The notes beneath the pieces are model-generated. The model did no database searches and was not told the DNA's origin. It saw nothing but the letters and a program-made list of their open reading frames with translations. A stretch of DNA of 64,000 bases. Source: Crossiella sp. CA-258035. Lineage in GTDB: Bacteria; Actinomycetota; Actinomycetes; Mycobacteriales; Pseudonocardiaceae. The translations under genes were made by a program, and so were the position numbers. The DNA lies in assembly GCF_030064675.1 (NCBI RefSeq), contig NZ_CP116413.1, positions 95,001 to 159,000 of the forward strand. The letters are read 5' to 3'. Below are positions 44,224 through 53,356 of this stretch, piece by piece. Numbering within the stretch: position 1 is the first letter of the stretch; every line of letters begins with the position of its first letter.

Positions 44224-44775
44224 ATGGTGGCAGACCGAGAACGGGTCCTGCGCGCGGCTGCCGCGCTGCTGGTGCGCCGGCCCAACGCGGCGATGGCCGA
44301 GGTCGCGCAGGCGGCGGGGATAAGCAGGGCGACACTGCACCGGCTGGTGCCCAGCCGGGACGCGCTGGTGGTCGAACTGGCCAAGCTGGCGCTGACCGAG
44401 GGCGAGGCCGCGCTGGAGGCGGCCAAGCCGGAGGACGGTGACGCGGCCGAGGCGGTGCGCCGGGTGGTGCGCGAGCTGATGCCCATCGCCGACCTGTACG
44501 CCTTCCTCACCGGCGAGCACCTGTTGATCACCCGCCCCGAGCTGGACGCCGGGTACGACCTGCTCGACCGCAGGCTCACCGCGCTGATCCGGCGCGGCCA
44601 GGAGTCCGGCCAGTTCCGGGTGGACCTGACCGCGGAGTGGCTGGTCGAGGCGCTGGTCGCGCTGCTCACCGGCGCCGGGTTCGCGGTGCTGGACGGCAAG
44701 CTGGCGCCAAGGGACGCGCCGCGCGCGGTGGCCGAGCTGCTCATCGGCGGCATGCTCAGGGGAGGGGCGCAGTGA
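44224..44775 (+). CDS. TetR family transcriptional repressor
   Basis: A 183-residue regulator. The N-terminal HTH (about 5-50: RVLRAAAALLVRRPNAAMAEVAQAAGISRATLHRLVPSRDALV) is standard; the rest is a helical ligand domain with two Trp/Leu-rich helices (LTAEWLVEALVALLTGAG). A perfect palindrome lies in front of its start. The stop overlaps the MFS efflux gene start by 4 bases, so repressor and pump are one unit and the pump's substrate is probably the inducer. Confidence 0.93.
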   Translation: MVADRERVLRAAAALLVRRPNAAMAEVAQAAGISRATLHRLVPSRDALVVELAKLALTEGEAALEAAKPEDGDAAEAVRRVVRELMPIADLYAFLTGEHLLITRPELDAGYDLLDRRLTALIRRGQESGQFRVDLTAEWLVEALVALLTGAGFAVLDGKLAPRDAPRAVAELLIGGMLRGGAQ

Positions 44776-46307
44776 GCGAGACGACCGCCGGTCAGAACAC
44801 CGAGCTGTCCTCGAGGGCCCGCTGGATCGCGTTGTCCGCGCTGGTGCTGGCGGTGCTGCTGATCGCGGTGGACGGCACCGTGCTGCACCTGGCGCTGCCC
44901 ATGATCACCGAGGAGCTCAAGCCCACCAGCCAGGAGCTGCTGTGGATCGGTGACATCTACTCCTTCGTGCTGGCCGGCCTGCTGGTCACCATGGGCACCC
45001 TCGGCGACCGGATCGGCCGGAAGAAGCTGCTGCTCATCGGTGCGGTGGCGTTCGGCCTGATCTCGGTGCTGGCCGCGTTCGCCACCACCTCGGCCACGCT
45101 CATCGCCGCCCGCGCGCTGCTCGGCCTGGCCGGCGCGACGATCATGCCGTCCACCCTGTCGATCATCCGGAACCTGTTCACCGACCCCAAAGAGCGGGTC
45201 ATGGCGATCGGTATCTGGGGCGCGATGACCTCGGCAGGCGCCGCGGTCGGCCCGGTGGTCGGCGGCGTGCTGCTGCAGAACTTCCACTGGGGCTCGGTCT
45301 TCCTGATCAACGTGCCGGTGATGATCGTGCTGCTGATCGTCGGCTGGAAGGTGCTGCCGGAGTCCAAGGACCCCAAGCCGGGCGCCTGGGACCTGCCCAG
45401 TGCGGTGGCCTCGCTGGTCGGCATGATCGCGCTGGTCTACGGCATCAAGGAGATCGCCGCGGTCGGCTTCGGCCTGCCCGCCGCGATCGGCCTCGGCGTC
45501 GGCGTGGTGGTGCTGGCCTGGTTCGCCCGCCGCCAGCTGAAGCTGCCGGTGCCGCTGGTCGACGTCCGGCTGTTCCGCACCGGCAAGTTCAGCGGCGCGG
45601 TCTTCGCCGACCTGCTCGCGGTGCTCGCGCTCTCCGGCGTGGTGTTCTTCGGCGCCCAGTTCCTCCAACTGGTGCAGGGCTACCAGCCCTTCGACGCCGG
45701 TATCCGGGAGCTGCCGGTCACCGTCGGCGCGGTCATCTCCGGCCTGCTGGCAGGCGCCTTCGCCGCCCGGCACTCGGCACGGGCGGTGTGCGCCAGCGGC
45801 CTCGGCCTGACCGCGCTCGCCCTGGGCGCGATCGTGTTCATCCAGGGCGACACCCCGTACCTGTACTTCGGCCTGATCCTGCTGCTGGTCGGCTTCGGCT
45901 GCGGCGCCTCGTTCACCATCTCGGCGAACGTGGTGCTCTCCGCGGTGCCCAAGGAGAAGGCAGGCGCCGCGGCCGCGGTCGCGGAGACCGCCTACGAGCT
46001 CGGCACCGCACTGGGCATCGCGCTGATCGGCTCGATCATGACCGCGGTCTACCGGGCCAACGTGATCCCGCCGCCCGGTCTCCCAGCCGAAGCGGTGGCC
46101 GTGGCCAAGGACTCCCTGGGCGGCGCCACCGATGTCGCCAGGAGCCTTGGCGACCTCGGCCAGCAGCTGGTCACGGTGGCCCAGCAGGCCTTCGTCGACG
46201 GCATGCACTGGGCCAGCGTCGCCTCCGCGGTGGTGATCGCCGCCGCCGCGGTGTCCGCCTGGTTCATGCTCAAGGGCGTCTCCGCCGACTCCACCGTCCA
46301 GCACTAG
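44772..46307 (+). CDS. MFS efflux transporter, DHA2 (QacA/LfrA-like) family
   Basis: A 511-residue exporter with about 14 membrane segments. DHA2 motifs: AVDGTVLHLALPMI (motif D1), LGDRIGRKKLLLIG (motif A between TM2 and TM3), ARALLGLAGATIMPSTLSI and GPVVGGVLL (motif C). The family pumps quaternary ammonium compounds, dyes and antibiotics using the proton gradient. GTG start, coupled to the TetR repressor. The C-terminus converges on the HhH-type gene with a 4-base overlap. Confidence 0.94.
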   Translation: MSETTAGQNTELSSRARWIALSALVLAVLLIAVDGTVLHLALPMITEELKPTSQELLWIGDIYSFVLAGLLVTMGTLGDRIGRKKLLLIGAVAFGLISVLAAFATTSATLIAARALLGLAGATIMPSTLSIIRNLFTDPKERVMAIGIWGAMTSAGAAVGPVVGGVLLQNFHWGSVFLINVPVMIVLLIVGWKVLPESKDPKPGAWDLPSAVASLVGMIALVYGIKEIAAVGFGLPAAIGLGVGVVVLAWFARRQLKLPVPLVDVRLFRTGKFSGAVFADLLAVLALSGVVFFGAQFLQLVQGYQPFDAGIRELPVTVGAVISGLLAGAFAARHSARAVCASGLGLTALALGAIVFIQGDTPYLYFGLILLLVGFGCGASFTISANVVLSAVPKEKAGAAAAVAETAYELGTALGIALIGSIMTAVYRANVIPPPGLPAEAVAVAKDSLGGATDVARSLGDLGQQLVTVAQQAFVDGMHWASVASAVVIAAAAVSAWFMLKGVSADSTVQH

Positions 46308-46912
46308 AGGTCAGCCAGCTCAGCCCGGACCAGGGCGGCCGCGAGCCGCGCCTGGTCCGGGCCACTCACCAGCTCACCCAGCTTCGCCGGATCCTTCGGC
46401 AGCCCGGCTTTTTCCGCGCCCTGCAACGCTTTCCGGTCGAAGTAGGGCCGCAGCTCCGGCCACACCGCCTGCGCCTCGCGGCAGAAGATGTCCGCGCCCA
46501 CCGGCCCGATCCGCGGGAACTCGGTGAGCAGACCGGTCAGCTTCCCGGTGTCCCCGTCCGCCTCGGCGCGCAGCTCGCGCAGGTCGCCGTGCCAGCGCTC
46601 CAGCAGCAACTGGGCGCCCTCGCCGAGCGCGGTCGCGGTGCTCTCGTCGTAGCGGACGTAGTGCGCGCGGCCCAGCGCGTCCACCCGCTCCTGCCAGCTC
46701 GCCGCGAGCATCTTCTCCGGGGTGCCGAAGACCTTCAGCTCGCGGGCGGCGTCCACGGCGATGTCCGCGCGGATCCGGGTGGCGAGCAGGGTGGCCAGCA
46801 CCAGCAGCCGGTACAGCGGGGCGGGCTTGTCCGCCAGCGTGATCCCCGCCTGCTCGGCATAGGTCCGGCCGCCCCGCTCGAGCAGGTCGCGCACCGTGTC
46901 CTGGGCACTCAT
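46304..46912 (-). CDS. Endonuclease III-like HhH superfamily protein
   Basis: A 202-residue helical protein from ATG 46912. LVLATLLATRIRADIAVDAARELKVFGTPEKMLAAS and LTEFPRIGPVGADIFCREAQAVWPELRPYFDRKAL resemble the helix-hairpin-helix and following helices of HhH-GPD glycosylases (FPRIGPVGADIF is the hairpin). No Cys cluster is present, and the catalytic Lys/Asp could not be placed with certainty. Probably a DNA glycosylase-fold protein, perhaps non-catalytic. Confidence 0.75.
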   Translation of the reverse strand: MSAQDTVRDLLERGGRTYAEQAGITLADKPAPLYRLLVLATLLATRIRADIAVDAARELKVFGTPEKMLAASWQERVDALGRAHYVRYDESTATALGEGAQLLLERWHGDLRELRAEADGDTGKLTGLLTEFPRIGPVGADIFCREAQAVWPELRPYFDRKALQGAEKAGLPKDPAKLGELVSGPDQARLAAALVRAELADL

Positions 46913-46940
46913 GCCCTTCGGGTGCCCGGCGCCACCGGGT

Positions 46941-47816
46941 TCATGCCCGCGGCGTGAGGAACTTCCCGGCGACCTCGAACAGCGTCTCCTCCCGGCCCGC
47001 GTACCAGTCATCCGGCCGCGGCCAGTGCGTCACCAGATCGGTGAAGCCCAGCTCAGCGGCCCGCCCTGCCGCGTCCGCGAAGGCCTCGGGACTGGACAGC
47101 GAGAACACCGGCGCCGCGTCCAGCTGGAGGTAGCGGTCGATGGAGGCGGGATCCCGGTCGCTGGCGGCCAGCGTCTCGTTGAACTTCTCGGTCACCACCC
47201 GCAGGTTCCGCCACCACTCGTCCAGGGTCTCCCCGCCGGTGCCCGTGGTCGACCAGCCAGCCCCGTGCTCGATCGCCAGCCCCATCGCCTTCGGCCCGTT
47301 GGCCGCCACCAGGAACGGCAGCCGCGAGGGCCGCAGGCAGCCCGGCAGCGTCCGCGCGTCCACCGCGGTGAAGAACTCACCCCGGTAGGTCACGTGGTCC
47401 TCGGTGAGCAGCAGATCGAGCAGCTCCACGAACTCCTTGAACCGCCGGAACCGCGCCATCGGCGGCAACACCGAACCCCCGAGCACGGTCGCGTCGAACC
47501 CGACCCCGCCCGCCCCCAGCCCCAGCGTGAACCGCCCACCGGAGATGTCGTCGAGGGACAGCAGCTCCCGGACGAAGCTGGCCGGGTGCCGGAAGTTCGG
47601 CGAGGCCACGAAGGTGCCCAGCCGGGCCTCGGCGGTCACCGTCGCGGCCGCGGTCAGCGTGGGCACGGTGCCGAACCACGGCCCATCCGCCAGCGACCGC
47701 CAGGCCAGGTGGTCATAGGTCCACAGGTGGTCGAAGCCGAGCTCCTCCGCCGTCCGCCACCGCCGGGCCGCCTCGGACCAGCGGAGCTCGGGCAGGATCA
47801 CAATGCCGAAGCGCAT
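46941..47816 (-). CDS. LLM class F420-dependent oxidoreductase
   Basis: A 291-residue luciferase-like TIM-barrel enzyme. Family segments: MRFGIVILPELRWSEAARRWRTAEELGFDHLWTYDHL, TFVASPNFRHPASFVRELLSLDDISGGRFTLGLGAGG, and VAANGPKAMGLAIEHGAGW. These fit coenzyme F420-using members common in actinomycetes, although FMN cannot be excluded. Reaction unknown. It lies 28 bases upstream of the HhH-type gene on the same strand. Confidence 0.9.
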   Translation of the reverse strand: MRFGIVILPELRWSEAARRWRTAEELGFDHLWTYDHLAWRSLADGPWFGTVPTLTAAATVTAEARLGTFVASPNFRHPASFVRELLSLDDISGGRFTLGLGAGGVGFDATVLGGSVLPPMARFRRFKEFVELLDLLLTEDHVTYRGEFFTAVDARTLPGCLRPSRLPFLVAANGPKAMGLAIEHGAGWSTTGTGGETLDEWWRNLRVVTEKFNETLAASDRDPASIDRYLQLDAAPVFSLSSPEAFADAAGRAAELGFTDLVTHWPRPDDWYAGREETLFEVAGKFLTPRA

Positions 47817-47890
47817 GTTCGCCGAGCCTAGTCAGGCAGGACCTCGGTTGTCGGTTGCCATCGCTACTGTCGCGGGGATCGCTGGATCGG

Positions 47891-49195
47891 ATGTGGGGAG
47901 TGGCCACTGTGGGCGGGTTTTTGCGCGTCGGCGAGGTGTACCGCTACGCGAGCAGCAGGGACCAGCACTCTCCCACGTTGGACGGCTGTCCCAACTACTA
48001 CTACGTGACGCACTCGCCAGGGAAGAAGCTGGCTCTCCTGGAGGCGGGCATCAATGGGATGGCCGAGGTCGCTGGACGACGCCCGGCGATTCTCATCCGT
48101 TCGAGTCCGTGGAAGGCAGGCACCGAAGACACGCCCTGGCACGACGTTTTCGACCTGGATCACGGCCACGTCCGCTATTTCGGTGACCACAAAGTGACCT
48201 CGACCAAGCCGGTGGGTCGAACGACCGGAAATGCCGCGCTCCTGGAAGCGTTCGTCGACCATCAGGGACGGACTCCGGAAGCGCGGGTCGCGGCTATCCC
48301 CTTGTTGCTGTTTCGTTCGGTGTCGCGCAACGGCAAAAACAAGGGGCATGTGGAGTTCTGCGGACTGGGCATCATCGAGCGGGCCGAGCGGCTGGTGCAG
48401 CGGGGCGGAGGCGAGCACACGTCCTTCGTCAACTACGTCTACGACATCGCGCTGATCGACCTGTGTGAGGAAGAGGACCAGGTCTCCTGGGACTGGGTGG
48501 ACGCGCGCAGGGACGAGAACGTCACCGACCAGGAGGCGCTCGCTCTTGCGCCGCGGGCCTGGCAGGAGTGGGTGCGGCGCGGCAACTCCGCGTTGCCGAG
48601 GCTCCGGCGCCAGGTGGCGCGCGCCAAGATCGTCAAGGTTCGTGACCAGCGCCCGCAGACCAGCATCGACAAGGCTGAGCTGGACTGGGTCTACAAGCGC
48701 TTCGACGGCCACAAGCACGCGTTCGAGGCACTGGCCTCCGCCGTAGCGGCCAGGGTGTTGGGAGCCGGTGGGCAGAATTACCGCGAAGGCTGGTTGACCA
48801 GCAGATCCGGCGACGGCGGAACCGACTTCGTCGGCAGGCTCGAGATCGGCAGCGGTCTGGCGGGCACGAGCCTGGTCGTGCTCGGACAGGCCAAGTGCGT
48901 CAAACCCACTTCGTTGATCAGCGCGGAGCAGATCGCTCGGGTGGTGGCTCGGTTGCGTCGTGGCTGGATCGGTGTCTACGTGACCACCGCGGCCTACTCG
49001 GAGAAGGCACAGCAGGAAATTGTGGAGGACCAGTATCCGATCGTGCTGATCAGCGGGATGGAGCTGCTGCGCGAACTCCGGCGGATGGCGCGAGACGATT
49101 TTGGCGACGACCTGCCCGCCTGCGTCGAGCACCAGTTGTCCGAGCGGGAAATGGCGGTCACCCATCGCCGCCCGGAAGAGATCTTGCTCCAGTGA
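47891..49195 (+). CDS. Modification-dependent restriction endonuclease, AspBHI/MspJI-like
   Basis: About 434 residues from ATG 47891; a GTG at 47909 with GGGGAG nine bases upstream may be the true start. The N-terminal half (about 1-240) resembles the AspBHI-type recognition domain: PWHDVFDLDHGHVRYFGDHK, TTGNAALLEAF, EARVAAIPLLLFR, FCGLGIIERAERLVQ and FVNYVYDIALIDL. The C-terminal Mrr-like nuclease domain (from about 270) has DGGTDFVGRLE and GQAKC, that is Asp...QxK, the MspJI-family variant of PD-(D/E)XK. Such enzymes cut near methylated cytosines in incoming DNA. No methyltransferase or partner gene is adjacent. Codon use is less GC-biased than in neighbours, which suggests acquisition. Confidence 0.82.
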   Translation: MWGVATVGGFLRVGEVYRYASSRDQHSPTLDGCPNYYYVTHSPGKKLALLEAGINGMAEVAGRRPAILIRSSPWKAGTEDTPWHDVFDLDHGHVRYFGDHKVTSTKPVGRTTGNAALLEAFVDHQGRTPEARVAAIPLLLFRSVSRNGKNKGHVEFCGLGIIERAERLVQRGGGEHTSFVNYVYDIALIDLCEEEDQVSWDWVDARRDENVTDQEALALAPRAWQEWVRRGNSALPRLRRQVARAKIVKVRDQRPQTSIDKAELDWVYKRFDGHKHAFEALASAVAARVLGAGGQNYREGWLTSRSGDGGTDFVGRLEIGSGLAGTSLVVLGQAKCVKPTSLISAEQIARVVARLRRGWIGVYVTTAAYSEKAQQEIVEDQYPIVLISGMELLRELRRMARDDFGDDLPACVEHQLSEREMAVTHRRPEEILLQ

Positions 49196-49262
49196 CGGCG
49201 GGGCAACTTCGGCGCAGGATCACAGCGCGGAACCGGCTGCGGCCGTGCCCTGGTCAGGCAGG

Positions 49263-50099
49263 ATGAACGGCGTGCGCAAACCGTTGCTGGTGGCATCTGA
49301 CGTGGACGGAACCCTGATCGACCCGCTGGACCGCATCAGTGATCGCACCCGGCGGGCGGTGGCCGCGGTGCGTGCGGACGGGGTGCCGTTCGTGCTGGCC
49401 ACCGGCAGGCCGCCGCGGTGGGTGCACCTGATCAGCGATGAGCTGGCGCTGGACGGGTACGCGGTGACCGCCAACGGCGCCCTGGTCTACGACGTGGGGG
49501 AGCGGCGAGTGGTGCGGAGCTGGTTGCTCGAGCCGCCGCTGCTCGGGGATGTGGCCTCGGCGCTGCTCAAGGCGATCCCGGGTTGTGCGTTCGCGGTGGA
49601 GCGGGCGCCGGACGGGGCGGGGCCGGCCTTTGTGCCCGACCAGCCGTACGGGGCCTTCCTGGCCGAGAACGGGTACACGCACGCGTGGCCGGAGTCGCGG
49701 TCGGTGGAGGTCAGCCGGGCCGAGGTGCTCGGGCAGTCGGCGATCAAGTTACTGGTCCGGCACGAGGGGATGACCAGCGAGGAGATGAGCGTGGCGGCCG
49801 AGGCGGTGCTGGCCGGGGCGGTGGGGATCACCTTCTCCACCTCGGCCGGGCTGATCGAGCTGGCCTCGCCCGGCATCACCAAGGCGACCGGGCTGGCCTG
49901 GGTGGCCGAGCAGCTCGGGGTCGCGCAGGCCGATGTGCTCGCTTTCGGCGACATGGCCAACGACCTGGAGATGATCAAGTGGGCCGGTTGCGGGGTGGCC
50001 ATGGCCAACGGGTTGCCCGAGCTGGTGGCGCTGGCCGACGAGGTGACCGCGAGCAACTCCGAGGACGGGGTGGCCGCGGTGCTGGAACGCTGGTTCTGA
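49263..50099 (+). CDS. HAD family phosphatase (Cof type)
   Basis: A 278-residue HAD hydrolase with a type IIB cap. Motif I is VASDVDGTLIDP, motif II is the Thr in VLATGRPP, motif III the Lys in ITKATGLAWV, motif IV VLAFGDMANDLEMI. It should dephosphorylate a sugar phosphate, flavin or similar compound. ATG 49263 is chosen; the frame stays open upstream. A similar HAD gene lies in the mycobacterial serS-to-envelope-glycan stretch. It precedes the glycan genes. Confidence 0.93.
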   Translation: MNGVRKPLLVASDVDGTLIDPLDRISDRTRRAVAAVRADGVPFVLATGRPPRWVHLISDELALDGYAVTANGALVYDVGERRVVRSWLLEPPLLGDVASALLKAIPGCAFAVERAPDGAGPAFVPDQPYGAFLAENGYTHAWPESRSVEVSRAEVLGQSAIKLLVRHEGMTSEEMSVAAEAVLAGAVGITFSTSAGLIELASPGITKATGLAWVAEQLGVAQADVLAFGDMANDLEMIKWAGCGVAMANGLPELVALADEVTASNSEDGVAAVLERWF

Positions 50100-50130
50100 C
50101 CGGGCCGGGGTTACCACTAGCATCTGCCCG

Positions 50131-51015
50131 GTGATGGCGCTCGACGTTCTCATTCCGTACTACGGCGATCCGGACTACCTGATGAGGGCGGTGCACAGCG
50201 TCCGCGCGCTGGTGGACACCGACTGGCGGCTGGTCATCGTCGAGGACTGCTACCCCGACGGGCCCGCGGTGGAGAAGCGGATCGCCGAGCTCGGCGACGA
50301 CCGCATCGTCTACCACCGCAACGAGACCAACCTGGGCACCGCGGGCAACCACTTCCGCTGCGTGCAGCTGGCCGAGCGCGAGCGGTTCGTGGTGATGGGC
50401 GCGGACGACCTGCTGCTGCCCAACTACGGCACCCAGCTCGCCGAGCTGTTGCAGCGGTACCCGGACGCCGCGCTGGTGCAGCCGGGCGTGCAGGTCATCG
50501 ACGAGGCCGACCAGCCGTTCCTGCCGCTGCCGGACCGGGTCAAGGCGCTGGCCGGTCCGGGCAAGAAGGAGACCGAGCTGCTCGGCGAGGCCGCCGCGGT
50601 CAGCCTGCTGCGCGGGAACTGGCTCTACACCCCGGCCATCGCCTACCGCCGCGACCTCACCGCGCACCTGCCGTTCCGGGAAGGCACCGACGCGGTGCAC
50701 GACCTGGGGCTGGTCATCGACGTGCTGCTGCAGGGCGGTTCCCTGGTCGTCGGCGAGGAGCCCGCGTTCCAGTACCGGCGGCACCGGGCCGGGCACTCCA
50801 GCTCCGCGGCCAAGACCGGGCAGCGGTTCGAGCAGGAGCGGGACTACTTCGCCCAGATCGAGGCCGAGCTGCGCGAGCGCGGCTGGCACCAGGCGGCCAA
50901 GGCCGCGAAGCGCCGGTTGTTCTCCCGGTTGAACGCGCTCACCCAGCTGCCCGGCGCGGTGGCTTCGGGGCAGGGCGCGGCAGTGCGGACCCTCCTCGGG
51001 CACGCCCTGCGCTGA
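50131..51015 (+). CDS. Glycosyltransferase family 2
   Basis: A 294-residue GT-A enzyme. LDVLIPYYGDPDYLMRAVHSVRALVDTDWRLVIVEDCYPDG starts the nucleotide-binding half and MGADDLLLP is the DxD-type metal site. No membrane segment, so it acts at the inner face. GTG 50131 or ATG 50134 may start. Donor and acceptor are unknown. The flippase-like gene follows after 15 bases. Confidence 0.92.
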   Translation: MMALDVLIPYYGDPDYLMRAVHSVRALVDTDWRLVIVEDCYPDGPAVEKRIAELGDDRIVYHRNETNLGTAGNHFRCVQLAERERFVVMGADDLLLPNYGTQLAELLQRYPDAALVQPGVQVIDEADQPFLPLPDRVKALAGPGKKETELLGEAAAVSLLRGNWLYTPAIAYRRDLTAHLPFREGTDAVHDLGLVIDVLLQGGSLVVGEEPAFQYRRHRAGHSSSAAKTGQRFEQERDYFAQIEAELRERGWHQAAKAAKRRLFSRLNALTQLPGAVASGQGAAVRTLLGHALR

Positions 51016-51030
51016 CCCTAGGGTTGGGGC

Positions 51031-52335
51031 GTGGCTAACTCCTCCGCGCGCACCGCGGTGCTCATGGGACTCGGGCTCGCGGTGCTCGGCGCGTCCGGGT
51101 TCGGTTTCCTCGCCGTGGTCGGCGCGACCCTGACCCCGAGCGACCAGGCCGGGGTGCTCGGCCTGTACCTGATCATCAACATCATCGGGCCGGGCCTGTT
51201 CGTGGCGCTGGAGCAGGAGACCAACCGGGTGCTCAGCAGCGGGACCGCCGCCGGCGTGGACCCGCGGCCGGGGATCCGGCGGGCCGCGCTGCTCGGCGCC
51301 GGGCTGGCCGGGGTGACGGTGCTGGTGGTGCTGGCCATCTCGCCGATCCTGGTGGAGCGCAACCTCGGCGGGCACCCCTCGCTGCTGCTGTGGATCGTGG
51401 TCGGCACGCTGGCCTCGGCCGCCATCTTCTTCGCCCGCGGGCTGCTGGCCGCCGGTGCGCAGTTCACCGGCTACGCGGCCAGCCTGGCCACCGAGGGGCT
51501 CACCCGGTTGCTGCCCTGCCTGGCGCTGGCCCTGCTGGGTTGCGCCACGGTCGACGGCTACGGACTGATCTTCGCCCTCGGCGGCGCCTTCGCGCTGCTG
51601 GTCGCGCTGCCCTGGCTGCGCCGGGCGCTGGCCGCGACCAAGATCACCGCCGAACCTGCCGACCCGGTCAACGCGGCCGCCGTGCTCGCCGGGCACAGCA
51701 CCCGGACCATCGCGCACGGGCTGGTGCTGCTCGGCCTGGCCACCCTGCTCGCCCAGCTGGTGGCCAACCTGGCCCCGCTGGTGGTCACCGGCCGGATGCC
51801 GGAGGCGCCCGCGGTGGCCGTCGCCTTCGGCTTCGCCTTCGTGCTCACCCGGGTGCCGTTGCTGCTGTTCGGGCCGGTGCAGGCGATGATGCTGCCCGGA
51901 CTGACCGCGGCCGCGGTGCGCGGCGACCTGGCCGAGGTGCGCCGCCGGGTCGGGCTCATCCTGCTCGCCGTGGCCGGGGTCGGACTGCCCGGCGCGCTGC
52001 TGTCCGCGCTGGTCGGGCCCTGGCTGGTGGTCACCTTCTTCAGGGCGACAGTGTGGCCGTCTCCGCTGGTCATGGGCCTGCTCGGGCTCTCGACCGTGCT
52101 GCTGATGATCGCCCAGGTGCTCCAGCCCGCGCTGGTGGCCGTCGGCAGGCACCGGGTGGTCACGATCGGCTGGGTGATCGGCACCGCGGTGCTGGTCGCG
52201 ATCATGCTGCTGCCGGGCGAGCCGATCGGCACCGCGGTGGTGGCCCAACTGGCCGGGCCGCTGCTGGTGGCGCTGGTGACCGCGGGCGGGCTGTGGCGCG
52301 CGGTCCGGGACCGCGCGCCGGTCGGGGTCAGCTGA
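51031..52335 (+). CDS. Polysaccharide flippase-like membrane protein (Wzx/MOP type)
   Basis: A 434-residue protein with about 12 membrane segments. The start ALGxx-like segment, FLAVVGATLTPSDQAGVLGLYLIINIIGPGLFVALEQETNRVLS, with an acidic-Gln-Glu patch after TM2, and the overall layout fit MOP-superfamily lipid-linked glycan exporters. It likely moves an undecaprenyl-linked unit across the membrane. Its 3' end overlaps the convergent epimerase gene by 8 bases. Confidence 0.8.
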   Translation: MANSSARTAVLMGLGLAVLGASGFGFLAVVGATLTPSDQAGVLGLYLIINIIGPGLFVALEQETNRVLSSGTAAGVDPRPGIRRAALLGAGLAGVTVLVVLAISPILVERNLGGHPSLLLWIVVGTLASAAIFFARGLLAAGAQFTGYAASLATEGLTRLLPCLALALLGCATVDGYGLIFALGGAFALLVALPWLRRALAATKITAEPADPVNAAAVLAGHSTRTIAHGLVLLGLATLLAQLVANLAPLVVTGRMPEAPAVAVAFGFAFVLTRVPLLLFGPVQAMMLPGLTAAAVRGDLAEVRRRVGLILLAVAGVGLPGALLSALVGPWLVVTFFRATVWPSPLVMGLLGLSTVLLMIAQVLQPALVAVGRHRVVTIGWVIGTAVLVAIMLLPGEPIGTAVVAQLAGPLLVALVTAGGLWRAVRDRAPVGVS

Positions 52336-53272
52336 CTCCGGCCCGTTCCCGCGCCCAGGCCACCACGTTGGCCACGCCGGTGGCCAGGTCGGTGGCCGGC
52401 TTCCAGCCCAGCTCGGCGTGCGCGGCCGAGGAGTCCAGCACCATCGCGGCCAGGTCGCCCGGCCGGGCGGGGGCGAACTCCGGCTCGCGGTCCACGCCCG
52501 CTGCCCTGGCCACCACGCGGTGCAGCTCCAGGTCGGAGGTCTCCACCCCGGTGCCCAGGTTGAACCGGCGGCCGCCGCCTGCCTCGCCACTGGCCTTGAC
52601 CAGCGCGTCCACGATGTCGCCGACGTAGATGTAGTCGCGGGTGTTGTCGCCCTTGCCGAAGACCTTGGTGGGCCCGCCGCTGGTCAGCGCGCCGGCGAAG
52701 ATCGCCACCACGCCCGCCTCGCCGTGCGGGTCCTGGCGCGGGCCGTAGACGTTGCCGAAGGCCAGCGCGGTGTAGTCCAGGCCGTGCAGCTGCCGGTACT
52801 GGCGCAGGTAGGTCTCGCCGGTGAGCTTGCTACTGGCGTAGGGCGAGAGCGGGTTGGTCGGCGCGGTCTCGGCCACCGGCAGGTCGGTGGTCGGCCCGTA
52901 GATGGCCACCGAGGAGGCGAAGAGCACCTTGCGGGTGCCTGCCGCGCGGGCGGCCTCCAGCACCGCGACCGTGCCCAGCACGTTGACCTTGGCGTCGTGC
53001 AGCGGGTCGGCCACGCTGGCCCGCACGTCCACCTGGGCGGCCAGGTGGAAGATCACCTCGGGCGCGGCCTCGGCGACGGCCGCGGCCAGGTCCGGGCCGG
53101 TCACGTCCAGCTCGACGAACCGGAACCGCTCGTTGCCCATGGCCCCGTCCAGGTTGGCCAGGCGGCCGTTGGACAGGTCGTCGAACACGGTCACCTGGTG
53201 ACCCTCGGTCAGCAGCCGATCGCTCAGATTGGAGCCGATGAAACCGGCGCCCCCCGTGACCAGAACTCGCAT
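52328..53272 (-). CDS. NAD-dependent sugar-nucleotide epimerase/dehydratase
   Basis: A 314-residue extended SDR enzyme. VTGGAGFIGSNLSDRLL binds NAD; HLAAQVDVRASVADP, SSVAIYGPT and the catalytic YASSK follow, with SPYASSKLTGETYLRQY. It resembles UDP-glucose 4-epimerase-like proteins and probably supplies a UDP- or dTDP-sugar to the nearby glycosyltransferases. It is on the opposite strand to them, divergent from the GT2/DUF2304 pair. Confidence 0.92.
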   Translation of the reverse strand: MRVLVTGGAGFIGSNLSDRLLTEGHQVTVFDDLSNGRLANLDGAMGNERFRFVELDVTGPDLAAAVAEAAPEVIFHLAAQVDVRASVADPLHDAKVNVLGTVAVLEAARAAGTRKVLFASSVAIYGPTTDLPVAETAPTNPLSPYASSKLTGETYLRQYRQLHGLDYTALAFGNVYGPRQDPHGEAGVVAIFAGALTSGGPTKVFGKGDNTRDYIYVGDIVDALVKASGEAGGGRRFNLGTGVETSDLELHRVVARAAGVDREPEFAPARPGDLAAMVLDSSAAHAELGWKPATDLATGVANVVAWARERAGVS

Positions 53273-53356
53273 AGAACGCCCCTTGTGAACCGTGTCAAGC
53301 AGGTTGAACTACCATAGCCCGGTCGTGTCGTCCGCCTGATTTGGAGCCTTACGGCA

